Shown: positions 1 to 7,794, counted from the stretch's first letter. The stretch: DNA of 32,028 nt from Corynebacterium sp. MSK008 (GCF_030232585.1 NZ_JASPJX010000004.1:1-32028), one strand, 5' to 3'. Numbers and translations: made by a program. Notes: a model not told the origin generated them from the letters alone.

Positions 1-34
1 CAGCGGGGCGTTGTCGGTCTCGCTGACTCGATAT

Positions 35-63
35 AAGTTACACACACCCCACACACAACACAA
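35..63 (-). promoter_or_regulatory. Candidate promoter reading out of the left edge
   Basis: On the minus strand TTGTGT (58-63) is followed after 17 nt by TAACTT (35-40), in a GT-rich stretch beyond the murA stop. There is no gene between it and the window edge, so it should drive whatever lies downstream. In mycobacteria an rRNA operon follows murA, so an rrn promoter is possible, but that is inference only. Confidence 0.35.
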
Positions 64-84
64 ACCCGCAGCACAGAGCCGGTT

Positions 85-1335
85 TTAAGCGCGTTCTACA
101 TGTGCGCCAAGCGCGTTGAGTTGCTCGACGAATGCCGGGTAGCCGCGGTCGATGTGGTGCACCTCGTGCACGGTGGTCACACCGTCGGCGACCAGGCCGG
201 CGAGCACGAGGCCGGCCCCGGCACGGATGTCGGAGGACCACACGTCGGTGGAAGACAGGTTGTCCACGCCGCGCAGCATGACGTGGTGGCCGTCCACGTT
301 GGCGTCGGCACCCAGGCGCAGCATCTCATCCACGAACCGGAAGCGCGCTTCGAAGACGTTCTCGGTGATCACGGATACGCCGTCGGCAATTGCTGCGAGT
401 GCGATCGCCATGGGCTGCAGGTCAGTGGGGAAGCCCGGGTACGGAAGCGTCTGGTAGTCCACGGCGCGGGGGCGCTGGTCCATGCGCACACGGAACCCGT
501 TGTCGTAAGTTTCCACGTTGGCGCCGGCGAGCTTCAGCTTCGACAACGCCAGGTGCAGATGACCGGGAGCCGCACCGGTGACGGTGATGTCGCCCTGCGT
601 CATTGCTGCGGCGTACGCCCACGTGCCGGCGACAATACGATCGCCGACCACTGTGTGCTCCGTCGGCGAGAGCGAATCCACGCCGTCGACGGTGATGGTT
701 GACGTCCCCGCGCCTTCGATGCGGGCGCCCATGGAGTTGAGCATGGCGCACAGGTCCACGATCTCTGGCTCGCGCGCCGCGTTGTCCAGCACGGTACGGC
801 CGTCGGCGAGCACCGCCGCGGTGATAATGTTCTCCGTGGCGCCCACGGACGGAAAGTCCAGCTTGATGGAGGCGCCGGTGAGCTTCTCGGCACGCGCAAC
901 CACCGCGCCGTGCTCGATGTGCGTGGTGGCCCCCAACTTCTCCAGGCCGGACTGGTGCATGTCCAGCGGACGCGAGCCGATTGCGTCGCCACCCGGAAGC
1001 GCCACGTAGGCCTCGGTGCAGCGGGCCACCAACGGCCCAAGCACCGCCACGGAGGCGCGGAACTGTCGCACCGCATCAAAGTCGGCGTGCGGGGACACTT
1101 CCGCCGGGGTGTGGATGCGCACCACGTCGCCTTCGATGTCCACCTCGCAGCCAAGCCCGACCAGGACATCGCGCATCAGTGGCACATCCAGGATCTGGGG
1201 GCAGTTGCGCAGCGTGGTGGTGCCTTCGGCTAGAAGCGCCGCCGCCATCAGCTTGAGCACGCTGTTCTTGGCGCCGTCAACGCGAACTTCGCCCGCAAGC
1301 CGGGCGCCGCCTGAAACCAAAAACCGTTCTTTCAC
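85..1335 (-). CDS. murA: UDP-N-acetylglucosamine 1-carboxyvinyltransferase MurA
   Basis: Transfers enolpyruvate from PEP to UDP-GlcNAc, the first committed step of peptidoglycan synthesis, in the cytosol. It is 416 aa, close to the roughly 418 aa of mycobacterial MurA. Visible landmarks are the VDGAKNS segment with Lys23/Asn24 and the active-site loop GGDAIGSRP, where Asp117 stands in place of the usual catalytic Cys. This Cys-to-Asp change is known in mycobacteria to give intrinsic fosfomycin resistance. The start chosen is GTG at 1335, giving [10 protein letters not shown], which aligns with the family N-terminus; an in-frame GTG at 1344 overlaps the likely -10 TACTGT (1343-1348), which sits 7 nt before the chosen codon, as in a leaderless mRNA. 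It lies 44 nt downstream of ramA on the same strand and may also receive read-through from it. Corynebacteria can carry two murA copies, and this window cannot tell which one this is. Confidence 0.95.
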   Translation of the reverse strand: MKERFLVSGGARLAGEVRVDGAKNSVLKLMAAALLAEGTTTLRNCPQILDVPLMRDVLVGLGCEVDIEGDVVRIHTPAEVSPHADFDAVRQFRASVAVLGPLVARCTEAYVALPGGDAIGSRPLDMHQSGLEKLGATTHIEHGAVVARAEKLTGASIKLDFPSVGATENIITAAVLADGRTVLDNAAREPEIVDLCAMLNSMGARIEGAGTSTITVDGVDSLSPTEHTVVGDRIVAGTWAYAAAMTQGDITVTGAAPGHLHLALSKLKLAGANVETYDNGFRVRMDQRPRAVDYQTLPYPGFPTDLQPMAIALAAIADGVSVITENVFEARFRFVDEMLRLGADANVDGHHVMLRGVDNLSSTDVWSSDIRAGAGLVLAGLVADGVTTVHEVHHIDRGYPAFVEQLNALGAHVERA

Positions 1336-1342
1336 GTCCGCC

Positions 1343-1348
1343 ACAGTA
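1343..1348 (-). promoter_or_regulatory. murA -10 (leaderless start)
   Basis: TACTGT on the minus strand lies 7 nt before the GTG at 1335. No convincing -35 or Shine-Dalgarno is visible. It places transcription start at or next to the start codon. Confidence 0.4.
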
Positions 1349-1379
1349 CAGAACCGAAGGGACGTCGATAGGCAAATGC

Positions 1380-2228
1380 TTACGGCAGAGCACCGATGCG
1401 GCGCGCGGCGTTGACCGCCTCGTACCTGGTGTGAGCACCGAGTTTGCGCATCACGCTGCGCAGGTAGGACTTCACGGTCTCAGCACCGATGCCCATTTCC
1501 GCGGCGGCCTCGACGTTGGTGTGCCCGAGCGCCACGCACGCGAGCACGTCGAGCTCGCGAGCAGACAGCTTGGTCGTTTGCTTCACGGCCACTGGCGAGA
1601 CCAACTGCTCGCAGAGCTGCTCGAGCTCCTTACGCAGCTTCTCGTCCTCCACCCGATTCGTCAGCATGCGCAGCTTGGAGTGGGTGGCGCGCACCTGCTC
1701 CCACTCCGCGCCGTTCATCGCGCGGCCGGTCTTCGCGCCGGCGCGGTCCCCGCCGTCGGACGAACGCAAAGCCGCGTTGACCGCGAGCTCCTGCTCGAGG
1801 GTGCGCGCGGTCATGGCGACCTCCTCGATGACCTTGTCGCCCAGGCGCACCGGCGAGTGCACGCCGACATACAAAACGCCCCGGATCTCGCGCTGCACAA
1901 TCACGGGCACGGCGACGACGGAGTGCAGCCCCTCGTCCTGAATCTGCTGGTCGTATTCGTGGGAGATCACGGAAGCGCGCGTGTAGTCAGCGATGCCAAC
2001 TGCGCGGCGGGTTGACACGACGCGCCCGCCCACGCCGGCACCCTCGGCGATACTGAGATTCTGCAGCGCCGGGGTGCGCAGACCGATCCATTGGGTGATC
2101 TGGATCCGGTTATCCGACAAGAGAGTGCCGTACATGGCAACTGGAATGCCGGTTGCGGTCTTCAGCGCGGTCAGTGCCGCGCGGATCGCGTCATCGTCGT
2201 CCTTGATGCGCTGCGCATCCATCGTCAT
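1380..2228 (-). CDS. ramA: LuxR-type regulator RamA of acetate/carbon metabolism
   Basis: Transcription factor with an N-terminal GAF-like sensory domain (about residues 15-150) and a C-terminal LuxR helix-turn-helix (about 215-275, containing the [20 protein letters not shown] segment). In C. glutamicum RamA is a global regulator that activates acetate use and TCA genes and represses its own gene. The sequence closely matches what I recall of that protein, including its end ARRIGALP. The ATG at 2228 is preferred over ATG 2222 and an upstream in-frame start at 2300: AAGG lies 8 nt before 2228, and the resulting 282 aa equals my recollection of the C. glutamicum length. Divergent to cysK, with murA downstream. 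G-rich heptamers resembling RamA sites lie upstream (for example CGGGGGT at 2321-2327), consistent with autoregulation. Confidence 0.93.
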   Translation of the reverse strand: MTMDAQRIKDDDDAIRAALTALKTATGIPVAMYGTLLSDNRIQITQWIGLRTPALQNLSIAEGAGVGGRVVSTRRAVGIADYTRASVISHEYDQQIQDEGLHSVVAVPVIVQREIRGVLYVGVHSPVRLGDKVIEEVAMTARTLEQELAVNAALRSSDGGDRAGAKTGRAMNGAEWEQVRATHSKLRMLTNRVEDEKLRKELEQLCEQLVSPVAVKQTTKLSARELDVLACVALGHTNVEAAAEMGIGAETVKSYLRSVMRKLGAHTRYEAVNAARRIGALP

Positions 2229-2556
2229 ACGTGTCGCCTTCCACCGTTTCGGGGGCACCCGTGTGGGGCACACCCGAATCCGAACAGGACTCAAAAACAA
2301 AAGTGATCATATCGCGCGAACGGGGGTAGCCAAATTTAGCCCCGCTCCAACATCTCCCACGCATCTCGCCGAGATCCCCCAGCAAACGTCCCAGCAAGCG
2401 CCCCAGTGAGCATCCCGGCAAGCCCGCGCGGTCGGCACAGACAGTCACATTCCGAACCGCACGGTTCACACCCAACAAACCGCCTTGTCTATTTCTCGGT
2501 GTATGCTGTGCCGTGGAAAACCAATAGACCAATCAAACCCCAGGAGGGGATGACTT
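2229..2556. promoter_or_regulatory. ramA-cysK divergent regulatory region
   Basis: This 328-bp gene-free stretch holds a minus-strand -10 TATGAT (2306-2311) for ramA, two G-tracts fitting the loose RamA-box pattern (CGGGGGT 2321-2327, CGGGGGC near 2250-2256), a degenerate 12-bp tandem repeat (2378-2425), a plus-strand -10-like TATGCT (2502-2507) before cysK, and the inverted repeat GTCTATT (2487-2493) / AATAGAC (2523-2529). The RamA assignments rest on the known loose consensus and are weak individually. Confidence 0.45.
2378..2425. repeat. Four degenerate 12-bp tandem units
   Basis: Successive units CCCAGCAAACGT, CCCAGCAAGCGC, CCCAGTGAGCAT and CCCGGCAAGCCC run head to tail in the ramA-cysK gap. 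There is no coding support on either strand. Function unknown. Confidence 0.55.
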
Positions 2557-3498
2557 ATGGCAAAGATCGCAAGCAACGTTCTCGACCTCATCGGCGGCAC
2601 CCCGCTCGTCGAGCTGAAGGACATCACCGAGGCCCACGGATCGAAGGCGCGCGTGCTGGCCAAGCTGGAGTTTTACAACCCTGCCAACTCCGTCAAGGAC
2701 CGCATCGGCAAGGCCATCATCGAGGCTGCCGAGGCGTCCGGCGACCTGAAGCCGGGCGGCACCATCATCGAGGCCACCTCCGGCAACACCGGCATCGCCC
2801 TGGCACTCGCGGGTGCCGCGAAGGGCTACAAGGTCATCCTGACCATGCCGGAGACCATGTCCAACGAGCGCCGCGTGCTGCTGCGCGCGTACGGCGCGGA
2901 GATCGTGCTCACCCCGGGCGCCGCCGGCATGAAGGGTGCCGTGGAAAAGGCCAACGAGCTGGTGGAGCAGAACGAGGGCGCAATCCTGGCCCGCCAGTTT
3001 GAGAACGAGGCCAACCCGAAGATCCACTACGCCACCACCGGCCCGGAGATCTGGGAGGACACCGATGGCGAGGTGGACATCCTTGTCGCGGGTGTGGGCA
3101 CCGGCGGCACCATCTCGGGCGCTGGCAAGTACCTCAAGGAGCAGAAGTCCGAGGTCAAGACGGTGGCCGTCGAGCCGGCTGCCTCCCCGCTGCTGTCCAA
3201 GGGTGAGGCTGGCCCGCACAAGATCCAGGGCCTGGGCGCGAACTTCATCCCGGGCACCCTGGACCGCAACGTCGTGGACGAGATCATCGCCGTGACCAAC
3301 GAGGATGCCGTGTCCACCTCCCGCGAGCTCGCGGTGAAGGACGCCATCCTTGGCGGCATTTCCGCAGGTGCGAACGTCAAGGCTGCCCTGGAGGTCGCCG
3401 CTCGCGAGGAGAACGCCGGTAAGACCATCGTGGTCATCATCCCGGACTTCGGTGAGCGCTACGTTTCCACCCTCCTGTACGAGGACATCCGCGACTAA
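2557..3498 (+). CDS. cysK: Cysteine synthase A (O-acetylserine sulfhydrylase)
   Basis: PLP enzyme that makes L-cysteine from O-acetylserine and sulfide, in the cytosol. It is 313 aa, normal for CysK. The PLP lysine is Lys47 in NPANSVKDR, the substrate loop TSGNTG is at about residues 74-79, and the glycine-rich GTGGTISG cofactor loop is present. The start is fixed by a strong AGGAGG about 10 nt upstream, unlike the leaderless genes nearby. cysE, the supplier of O-acetylserine, follows 109 nt downstream behind a terminator and its own promoter, so the two are probably separate transcripts that share a pathway and a possible enzyme complex. Confidence 0.97.
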   Translation: MAKIASNVLDLIGGTPLVELKDITEAHGSKARVLAKLEFYNPANSVKDRIGKAIIEAAEASGDLKPGGTIIEATSGNTGIALALAGAAKGYKVILTMPETMSNERRVLLRAYGAEIVLTPGAAGMKGAVEKANELVEQNEGAILARQFENEANPKIHYATTGPEIWEDTDGEVDILVAGVGTGGTISGAGKYLKEQKSEVKTVAVEPAASPLLSKGEAGPHKIQGLGANFIPGTLDRNVVDEIIAVTNEDAVSTSRELAVKDAILGGISAGANVKAALEVAAREENAGKTIVVIIPDFGERYVSTLLYEDIRD

Positions 3499-3568
3499 GC
3501 ACTTTTTGCTTAGCGACGAGCTGTCGCCCCTCCCCCGGCGCCGACCCATTCGGCCCGGGGGAATTTTT
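3496..3568 (+). terminator. cysK terminator with two hairpins before it
   Basis: The main hairpin (3532-3561) pairs CCCCCGG with CCGGGGG and GCCGA with TCGGC around a CCCAT loop, with one bulged C, and is followed by AATTTTT. Two smaller hairpins precede it: TAAGCA/TGCTTA (3496-3512, containing the cysK stop) and GCGAC/GTCGC (3513-3527). Confidence 0.8.
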
Positions 3569-3591
3569 ATCCCCACAGAAAATGAACCGCT

Positions 3592-3600
3592 TGGTACACT
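3592..3600 (+). promoter_or_regulatory. cysE extended -10 (leaderless start)
   Basis: TGGTACACT is an extended -10 (TGn plus TACACT) whose last base lies 7 nt before the ATG of cysE. No Shine-Dalgarno is present, so a leaderless mRNA starting at or next to A3608 is predicted. Confidence 0.6.
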
Positions 3601-3607
3601 GCGGCCC

Positions 3608-4207
3608 ATGCTTTCCCTGGCTGCAAAGGTTGTTTCCACTGTCCGCGAGGACCTGGCAAACGCGCGCGAGCACGACCCTGCCGCGCGCGGCGACGTTGAG
3701 AACGCCGTGGTGTATTCGGGCCTGCACGCCATCTGGGTACATCGCATCTGCCACGCCATGTGGGAGCGGGACTGGAAGGGCCCGGCGCGCATCCTGGCGC
3801 AGCTCAACCGCTTCTTCACCGGCATTGAGATCCACCCTGGCGCGACAATCGGCCGGAAGTTCTTCATCGACCACGGCATGGGCATCGTCATCGGCGAAAC
3901 CGCGGAGATCGGCGACGGTGTCATGCTCTACCACGGCGTGACGCTGGGCGGACAGGTGCTCACACAGACGAAGCGCCACCCCACCATCGGCGACAACGTC
4001 ACCATCGGCGCCGGCGCGAAGGTGCTGGGCCCGGTGGTTATCGGCTCAGGCTCCGCCGTCGGCGCGAACGCTGTGGTGACGAAGGACGTGCCGGAAAATT
4101 CCATCGCGGTGGGCATCCCCGCAAAGGTCCGCCCGCGTAAGACGGACGAGTGCGTAAAGCTGGTGGACCCGGACAACTATGTCGATCCGGGCAGTTACAT
4201 CATCTAG
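3608..4207 (+). CDS. cysE: Serine O-acetyltransferase
   Basis: Acetylates L-serine with acetyl-CoA to O-acetylserine, the substrate of the upstream CysK. It is 199 aa, the short form without the long N-terminal helical region of the E. coli enzyme. The C-terminal two thirds is a left-handed beta-helix of hexapeptide repeats ([22 protein letters not shown] onwards); His89 in the FIDHG motif matches the catalytic His of the family. The ATG follows the terminator and an extended -10 at leaderless distance; the frame is open further upstream but runs back through cysK. Its stop codon abuts the stop codon of the opposing GNAT gene with no base between. Confidence 0.95.
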   Translation: MLSLAAKVVSTVREDLANAREHDPAARGDVENAVVYSGLHAIWVHRICHAMWERDWKGPARILAQLNRFFTGIEIHPGATIGRKFFIDHGMGIVIGETAEIGDGVMLYHGVTLGGQVLTQTKRHPTIGDNVTIGAGAKVLGPVVIGSGSAVGANAVVTKDVPENSIAVGIPAKVRPRKTDECVKLVDPDNYVDPGSYII

Positions 4208-4498
4208 TTACGCCAGCAGGTCCCGGTACTGGGGGTTCTGCTCAATGTAGCGCTCCACCGCGGGGCAGGACGGGGTGACCAACACGCCGTCCGCGCGAGC
4301 GTCGTCAAGCGCCGCCTGGATAAGCGGCTTTGACAGGCCCTGGCCGCGGAATTTGGGGTCCACCACGGTGTGCGGCAGGTCGCGCACACCGTTCGCGTCG
4401 GCGTAGGTGGCAAAGCCCGCCACTTCCTCACCCACGAGGATTTCGTACTGGCCTTCCGTCTCGTTTTTGTGCACGGATATTTCCGGGTTCTCAGACAT
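4208..4498 (-). CDS. Small GNAT-fold N-acetyltransferase
   Basis: A 96-aa protein of the minimal GNAT type (YjdJ/NATD1-like). It holds the acetyl-CoA-binding stretch VVDPKFRGQGLSKPLIQAAL and ends PAVERYIEQNPQYRDLLA, typical of this small family. The substrate is unknown. The ATG at 4498 gives MSENPEISVH; an open frame to 4588 runs into the tRNA-Phe hairpin and is not used. The -10 TATAGT (4506-4511) lies 7 nt before the ATG, suggesting a leaderless mRNA. Convergent with cysE, the two stop codons touching. Confidence 0.85.
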   Translation of the reverse strand: MSENPEISVHKNETEGQYEILVGEEVAGFATYADANGVRDLPHTVVDPKFRGQGLSKPLIQAALDDARADGVLVTPSCPAVERYIEQNPQYRDLLA

Positions 4499-4505
4499 GC
4501 AGCCG

Positions 4506-4511
4506 ACTATA
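4506..4511 (-). promoter_or_regulatory. GNAT gene -10 (leaderless start)
   Basis: TATAGT on the minus strand, 7 nt before the ATG at 4498. The position expected for the -35 falls in the loop of the adjacent tRNA hairpin and has no consensus sequence. Confidence 0.5.
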
Positions 4512-4513
4512 TG

Positions 4514-4549
4514 CGAAACCCCTTCCGCGTCGCTGCGGAAGGGGTTTCG
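4514..4549 (-). terminator. Hairpin after tRNA-Phe
   Basis: A perfect 15-bp inverted repeat with a 6-nt loop (arms 4514-4528 and 4535-4549) lies just 3' of tRNA-Phe. In the tRNA direction it ends in GGGGTTTCG, so the U-tract is short. Probable terminator of the tRNA-Asp/tRNA-Phe transcript. Confidence 0.7.
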
Positions 4550-4555
4550 GAAGTG

Positions 4556-4628
4556 TGGCCAGAGCCAGGATCGAACTGGCGACCCCACACTTTTCAGGCG
4601 TGTGCTCTACCAACTGAGCTATCTGGCC
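4556..4628 (-). tRNA. tRNA-Phe (GAA)
   Basis: 73 nt. The acceptor stem is GGCCAGA/TCTGGCC with discriminator A, the T-arm has TTCGATC, and the anticodon is GAA. CCA is not encoded. It is the last gene of a tRNA-Asp-tRNA-Phe pair on the minus strand. Confidence 0.96.
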
Positions 4629-4656
4629 GGAACTACTCGTTTGCCAAGCAATTCAG

Positions 4657-4730
4657 CGACCCTGACGGGACTTGAACCCGCGACCTCCGCCGTGACAGGG
4701 CGGCGCGCTAACCAACTGCGCCACAGGGCC
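4657..4730 (-). tRNA. tRNA-Asp (GTC), copy 1
   Basis: 74 nt with anticodon GTC, acceptor GGCCCTG/CAGGGTC (one G-U pair) and discriminator G. Identical to the copy at 6983-7056; the identity extends one base past the 3' end and stops exactly at the 5' end. It precedes tRNA-Phe. The leader upstream has only a weak promoter candidate (TTGTAG-N18-TAATGT, minus strand, near 4790-4820). Confidence 0.96.
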
Positions 4731-4838
4731 ATATTTTATTGTTTCGGTGCCCTTCCAGCGTGTTCCACACTGTCTCTTGCACGAGTTGATACATTACACA
4801 GCACCCTCACACGGCTACAAATCGCCAGCGTAGATTGC

Positions 4839-6851
4839 TTATCGACGTCCACGTGAGAGGAAAAACACGACTGCCGCGGCTATCAGTAACAGCACCAGCA
4901 GGCCGCCGAGCAGCCCCGGAACGAGCCCGAAGCCTCCATCCTCGCCATCCTCCGCGGCGTTGACCTCGGTTTCGCTGTCCTCGCTGTCCTGACTGTCCTG
5001 CGAGGCCGAAGTCTCAGCTATGCTTTCAACCGCGTTGAATTTGATCGGCTCGTCTGATGGCTCCGGGCCGTCCTCATGCGTCGGCGACCAGTCCGGGCCA
5101 CCGTTGACTGGCTCACCATCCATGACCACCTCAAACTCGAACGGCTGCTCCACGCCAGCGATGTCGTAGCCCTCGTGCACCCAGCCCATGCCGAACCAGA
5201 CGTAATACTCGCCCTGGTAAGGCGTGTTGGTGCCGTGCCAAACGTACTGGCCGAGGGTTTCCGGGCCGGACTCCGCACCGTCCTGGAAGAAATTCATCCT
5301 GAAGCCTGCCACCTCGTTGCGCATCGGGTCGTAGATGCCATAGCCGAGGCTGTCGGCGTTGCCGGCGACCGACGCCGGCGTTCTCACGTTCATCACGGGC
5401 CGCTGCCCGTAGGCCACGGGGATCTTGAAAAACCTGAACTCGCCGGGGACGATGTTGTCGGAGTACGTGCCCTCGGTGATCTCCACTGCATTGTTGAACC
5501 CGGTGCCGCCGGAGATTGGCTTAGGGTTCTCAATCGGCATCTCACCAAGGTAGTCGCCAGCTTTGATAATTTTGCCGTCTGACCACGCGGTTTTCTGCTC
5601 ATCGCTGGGAATCGGCTCGTAGAACACGCTGACCTCGAGTGCAATATCCCCGGTGTCAACGCCCTCGACGTCGGAGATTTGCGTCTGGACCAGGATGTCG
5701 CTCATGTCGCATTCCATGTCCGACTCTTCGTTGCGCTCTGCCGAGGCATCCGCAGAGTCGATCCCATATTCCGGGCCGGCAGAGACGTATGCGGTGTGGG
5801 TCACCGGGAACCAGCCGCATTCTGCATCCCCCTCGTTAGTGACCTCCACCGGATCAATCTTGAGGTGTCCGTCCTCCCACATGCCTTCGGTCTGCCACAC
5901 GGGCGTAAACACCATGCGCGCGTTGTGGCGCGGAGGTACGGAAATGCGGAAGTACCGGTCCTTCGCAGTGCCCCGGTCCGGCGTCACCGTGGTCCGGTAC
6001 TGCCCTTCGCCCAGCCACTTCGCATCCTCTGGGTTTTCCGAGAACTCAAACTCGGTGCCGCCGGTTTGGTACTTCTCCACCCCGCGCTGGGCCAAAAACT
6101 TCAGCGACTCCGCCAAGCTGCTCGCATCGGCCGCCTCCAAGAACTGCCCACCGCCAGCTTCCGCGATGCACTCCAGCTCCGCGCGGGCTTCCTCGTCAGC
6201 TTTGAACCCGACGGTGTGGATCGCCAGGTCTACGCCGTCGCCCGCCAGTTCCTTGGCCACGTCGCACACCTCGGGCGGCGCGCAGGTGTCGATGCCGTCG
6301 GAGACCAGAATGATCGAGCGCTCGCCGTCGCTGCCCAACTGTTCTGCAGCCTTGCGCAGCGCGTTGCCCATCGGCGTGTAGCCCTTTGGCGTGAGCCCGT
6401 CGATAGCCGCGCCGAACTTTTGCTTGTCCACCTTGCCAATAGGCACGAGGCTCTGGATGTCCTTGCAGCCCTTTTCTCGGTTGTCGGGCGCATTGGATTC
6501 CTGCGCGCCGTAGGCAATGAGCCCCATCTTCGCGGTCGGCGGCAGGAATTCAACCAGCTCGTGGGTCGCCTTCTTCGCCGCGTCTATACGCGGGCCCTCG
6601 GCGTCCTCCTCGACCATGGAATAGGACGCATCCAGGATCAGGACCGCCTTCGCGTCTGCGGAGCCCCCGCTTGCCGACGCCCTCGTGGTCGAGCTCGACA
6701 ACGTCTTCGTCTCAGTGCTCACTGCAGTGCTCGATTCCGCGGGCCGATTCGTCGTCTCCGTCGCGAATGCGGGCGCTACCCACGCCAGCATGCAAGCGAC
6801 GACAAGTACGCACACTGCTACGGACCGACTTCCCCATTTGACATGCGACAT
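4839..6851 (-). CDS. Secreted, membrane-anchored von Willebrand factor A protein
   Basis: 670 aa. A signal peptide (hydrophobic about 10-25, likely cut after AFA30) is followed by a Ser/Thr-rich linker, a VWA domain (about 68-255), a long beta-rich extracellular region, an acidic low-complexity stretch and a C-terminal membrane segment (about 644-665) ending in SRGRR. The metal-ion-dependent adhesion site looks intact: D74-x-S76-x-S78, T159 and D185. This suggests metal-dependent binding of a partner outside the cell; the ligand is unknown. The start is supported by GAGGG 8 nt before the ATG. The gene has its own promoter and sits alone between two identical tRNA-Asp genes, which suggests it was inserted into an ancestral Glu-Asp-Phe tRNA cluster. 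Confidence 0.88.
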   Translation of the reverse strand: MSHVKWGSRSVAVCVLVVACMLAWVAPAFATETTNRPAESSTAVSTETKTLSSSTTRASASGGSADAKAVLILDASYSMVEEDAEGPRIDAAKKATHELVEFLPPTAKMGLIAYGAQESNAPDNREKGCKDIQSLVPIGKVDKQKFGAAIDGLTPKGYTPMGNALRKAAEQLGSDGERSIILVSDGIDTCAPPEVCDVAKELAGDGVDLAIHTVGFKADEEARAELECIAEAGGGQFLEAADASSLAESLKFLAQRGVEKYQTGGTEFEFSENPEDAKWLGEGQYRTTVTPDRGTAKDRYFRISVPPRHNARMVFTPVWQTEGMWEDGHLKIDPVEVTNEGDAECGWFPVTHTAYVSAGPEYGIDSADASAERNEESDMECDMSDILVQTQISDVEGVDTGDIALEVSVFYEPIPSDEQKTAWSDGKIIKAGDYLGEMPIENPKPISGGTGFNNAVEITEGTYSDNIVPGEFRFFKIPVAYGQRPVMNVRTPASVAGNADSLGYGIYDPMRNEVAGFRMNFFQDGAESGPETLGQYVWHGTNTPYQGEYYVWFGMGWVHEGYDIAGVEQPFEFEVVMDGEPVNGGPDWSPTHEDGPEPSDEPIKFNAVESIAETSASQDSQDSEDSETEVNAAEDGEDGGFGLVPGLLGGLLVLLLIAAAVVFFLSRGRR

Positions 6852-6891
6852 CGCTCAGGCCCTCTTCCTTATGTGTCCATTGTCACAGACA

Positions 6892-6920
6892 ACAATAAAA
6901 GTGGGCCAACACTTTGGCAA
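6892..6920 (-). promoter_or_regulatory. Promoter of the VWA gene
   Basis: TTGCCA (6915-6920) and TATTGT (6892-6897) on the minus strand are spaced 17 nt, giving a leader of about 34 nt with a Shine-Dalgarno. Confidence 0.55.
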
Positions 6921-6940
6921 CAGATGTTCGGGAAATAGTG

Positions 6941-6972
6941 AAAAACCAGTTCCCGGATTTCCGAGAACTGGT
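6941..6972 (-). terminator. Terminator of the tRNA-Glu/tRNA-Asp transcript
   Basis: On the minus strand ACCAGTTC pairs with GAACTGGT, with an inner CGG/CCG, and is followed by TTTTTCAC. It lies 10 nt past the 3' end of tRNA-Asp copy 2. Confidence 0.85.
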
Positions 6973-6982
6973 GTGCATTTGG

Positions 6983-7056
6983 CGACCCTGACGGGACTTG
7001 AACCCGCGACCTCCGCCGTGACAGGGCGGCGCGCTAACCAACTGCGCCACAGGGCC
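6983..7056 (-). tRNA. tRNA-Asp (GTC), copy 2
   Basis: 74 nt, identical to copy 1. It follows tRNA-Glu by one base and is followed by a rho-independent terminator, so tRNA-Glu and this tRNA-Asp form one short transcript. Confidence 0.96.
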
Positions 7057-7057
7057 G

Positions 7058-7130
7058 TACCCCCAACGGGATTCGAACCCGTGTTGCCGCCGTGAAAGGG
7101 CGGAGTCCTAGGCCTCTAGACGATGGGGGC
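7058..7130 (-). tRNA. tRNA-Glu (TTC)
   Basis: 73 nt with anticodon TTC, acceptor GCCCCCA/TGGGGGT (G1-U72 pair), T-loop TTCGAAT and discriminator A. First gene of the tRNA-Glu-tRNA-Asp transcript. Confidence 0.96.
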
Positions 7131-7153
7131 CTGTCATCAAAGACAGCCGTTGA

Positions 7154-7183
7154 ATCATACGACACGCCCTCCACGACAACCAA
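7154..7183 (-). promoter_or_regulatory. tRNA-Glu/tRNA-Asp promoter
   Basis: TTGGTT (7178-7183) and TATGAT (7154-7159) on the minus strand are spaced 18 nt. Start of transcription is expected about 17 nt before tRNA-Glu. It is divergent from the promoter of the next gene. Confidence 0.6.
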
Positions 7184-7191
7184 ATGAGCAG

Positions 7192-7197
7192 TACAGT
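7192..7197 (+). promoter_or_regulatory. -10 of the maltokinase-cap-like gene (leaderless)
   Basis: TACAGT ends 6 nt before the ATG at 7204. There is no Shine-Dalgarno, so the mRNA is probably leaderless. Confidence 0.5.
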
Positions 7198-7203
7198 GAC
7201 CAT

Positions 7204-7791
7204 ATGGCCGAAGCAATCATTTACGACGCGACCCTTTCCCCGACGAAAGACCAACTCCTTTCCGAGCACTCCCCCATCGTGGAACGCCTCGGTTCCTACC
7301 GCGTGGTGGACCACGACGGGGAGGTGGGCATCGAGGTCCTCGTCGGCCGCGATGTCAACGGCGCGTTGCGGCAGTTCGGTGTCTCCTACCGCGACGCGGA
7401 AGCCAAGCTTGACGACGAGCTCACGCCCATGGACCACTCTGTCCTCGGCGCCCGTTCCGTTTCACCGTTGACCGCGGATCCGGTGGCTGTGCGCGAGCTG
7501 ATTCAGACGATCCTCACCGGTGACGAAGGCGCGTCCTTTAGCAATGGCGAGCCGATCTTCGCCGTGCGCGGCACCGGCCAGACCCCTGACGCAGCCGTGG
7601 GCGCCGTGGAGATCGAGGACCACAACGAGTACACCAGCATCGGCACCGTGGAGATCGACAGCGAGCCGCAGCGCTATCAGCTGCGCATCACCCGCGAGGT
7701 CCTGGATGCCCAGGTCGCGGAACCGCAGGATCTCGCGCTGGTGCGGGCGGACGACGGCGTGATCCTGATGCGTCTCGAGGTGTGGAAGTAG
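7204..7791 (+). CDS. Maltokinase N-terminal cap-like domain protein
   Basis: 195 aa, cytosolic, no signal or membrane segment. The N-terminal part (IIYDATLSPTKDQLL, GSYRVVDHDGEVGIEVLVG, and MDHSVLGAR followed by DPVAVRELIQTILTG) has the pattern seen in the cap domain that precedes mycobacterial/streptomycete maltokinases and in stand-alone CG0192-like proteins. No kinase domain follows, so it is a free-standing cap-like protein of unknown role; a link to trehalose/maltose metabolism would be inference. The ATG at 7204 is preferred over an upstream in-frame start at 7123 inside tRNA-Glu. Convergent with the ZIP gene, 3 nt apart. Confidence 0.75.
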   Translation: MAEAIIYDATLSPTKDQLLSEHSPIVERLGSYRVVDHDGEVGIEVLVGRDVNGALRQFGVSYRDAEAKLDDELTPMDHSVLGARSVSPLTADPVAVRELIQTILTGDEGASFSNGEPIFAVRGTGQTPDAAVGAVEIEDHNEYTSIGTVEIDSEPQRYQLRITREVLDAQVAEPQDLALVRADDGVILMRLEVWK

Positions 7792-7794
7792 CCG

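Noticed and set aside
2485..2529. Possible McbR/CysR operator before cysK
   Set aside because: The inverted repeat has arms in the order GTCTA...TAGAC with 29 nt between, not the TAGAC-N6-GTCTA order expected for McbR.
5679..6938. 419-codon plus-strand open frame opposite the VWA gene
   Set aside because: High GC leaves antisense frames open; the minus-strand protein has a signal peptide, intact metal site and ribosome-binding site, this one has no recognisable features.
4656..7056. Integrative element with att sites
   Set aside because: Although the tRNA repeats suggest insertion, no integrase, transposase or phage gene is present, so a mobile element is not called as a feature.
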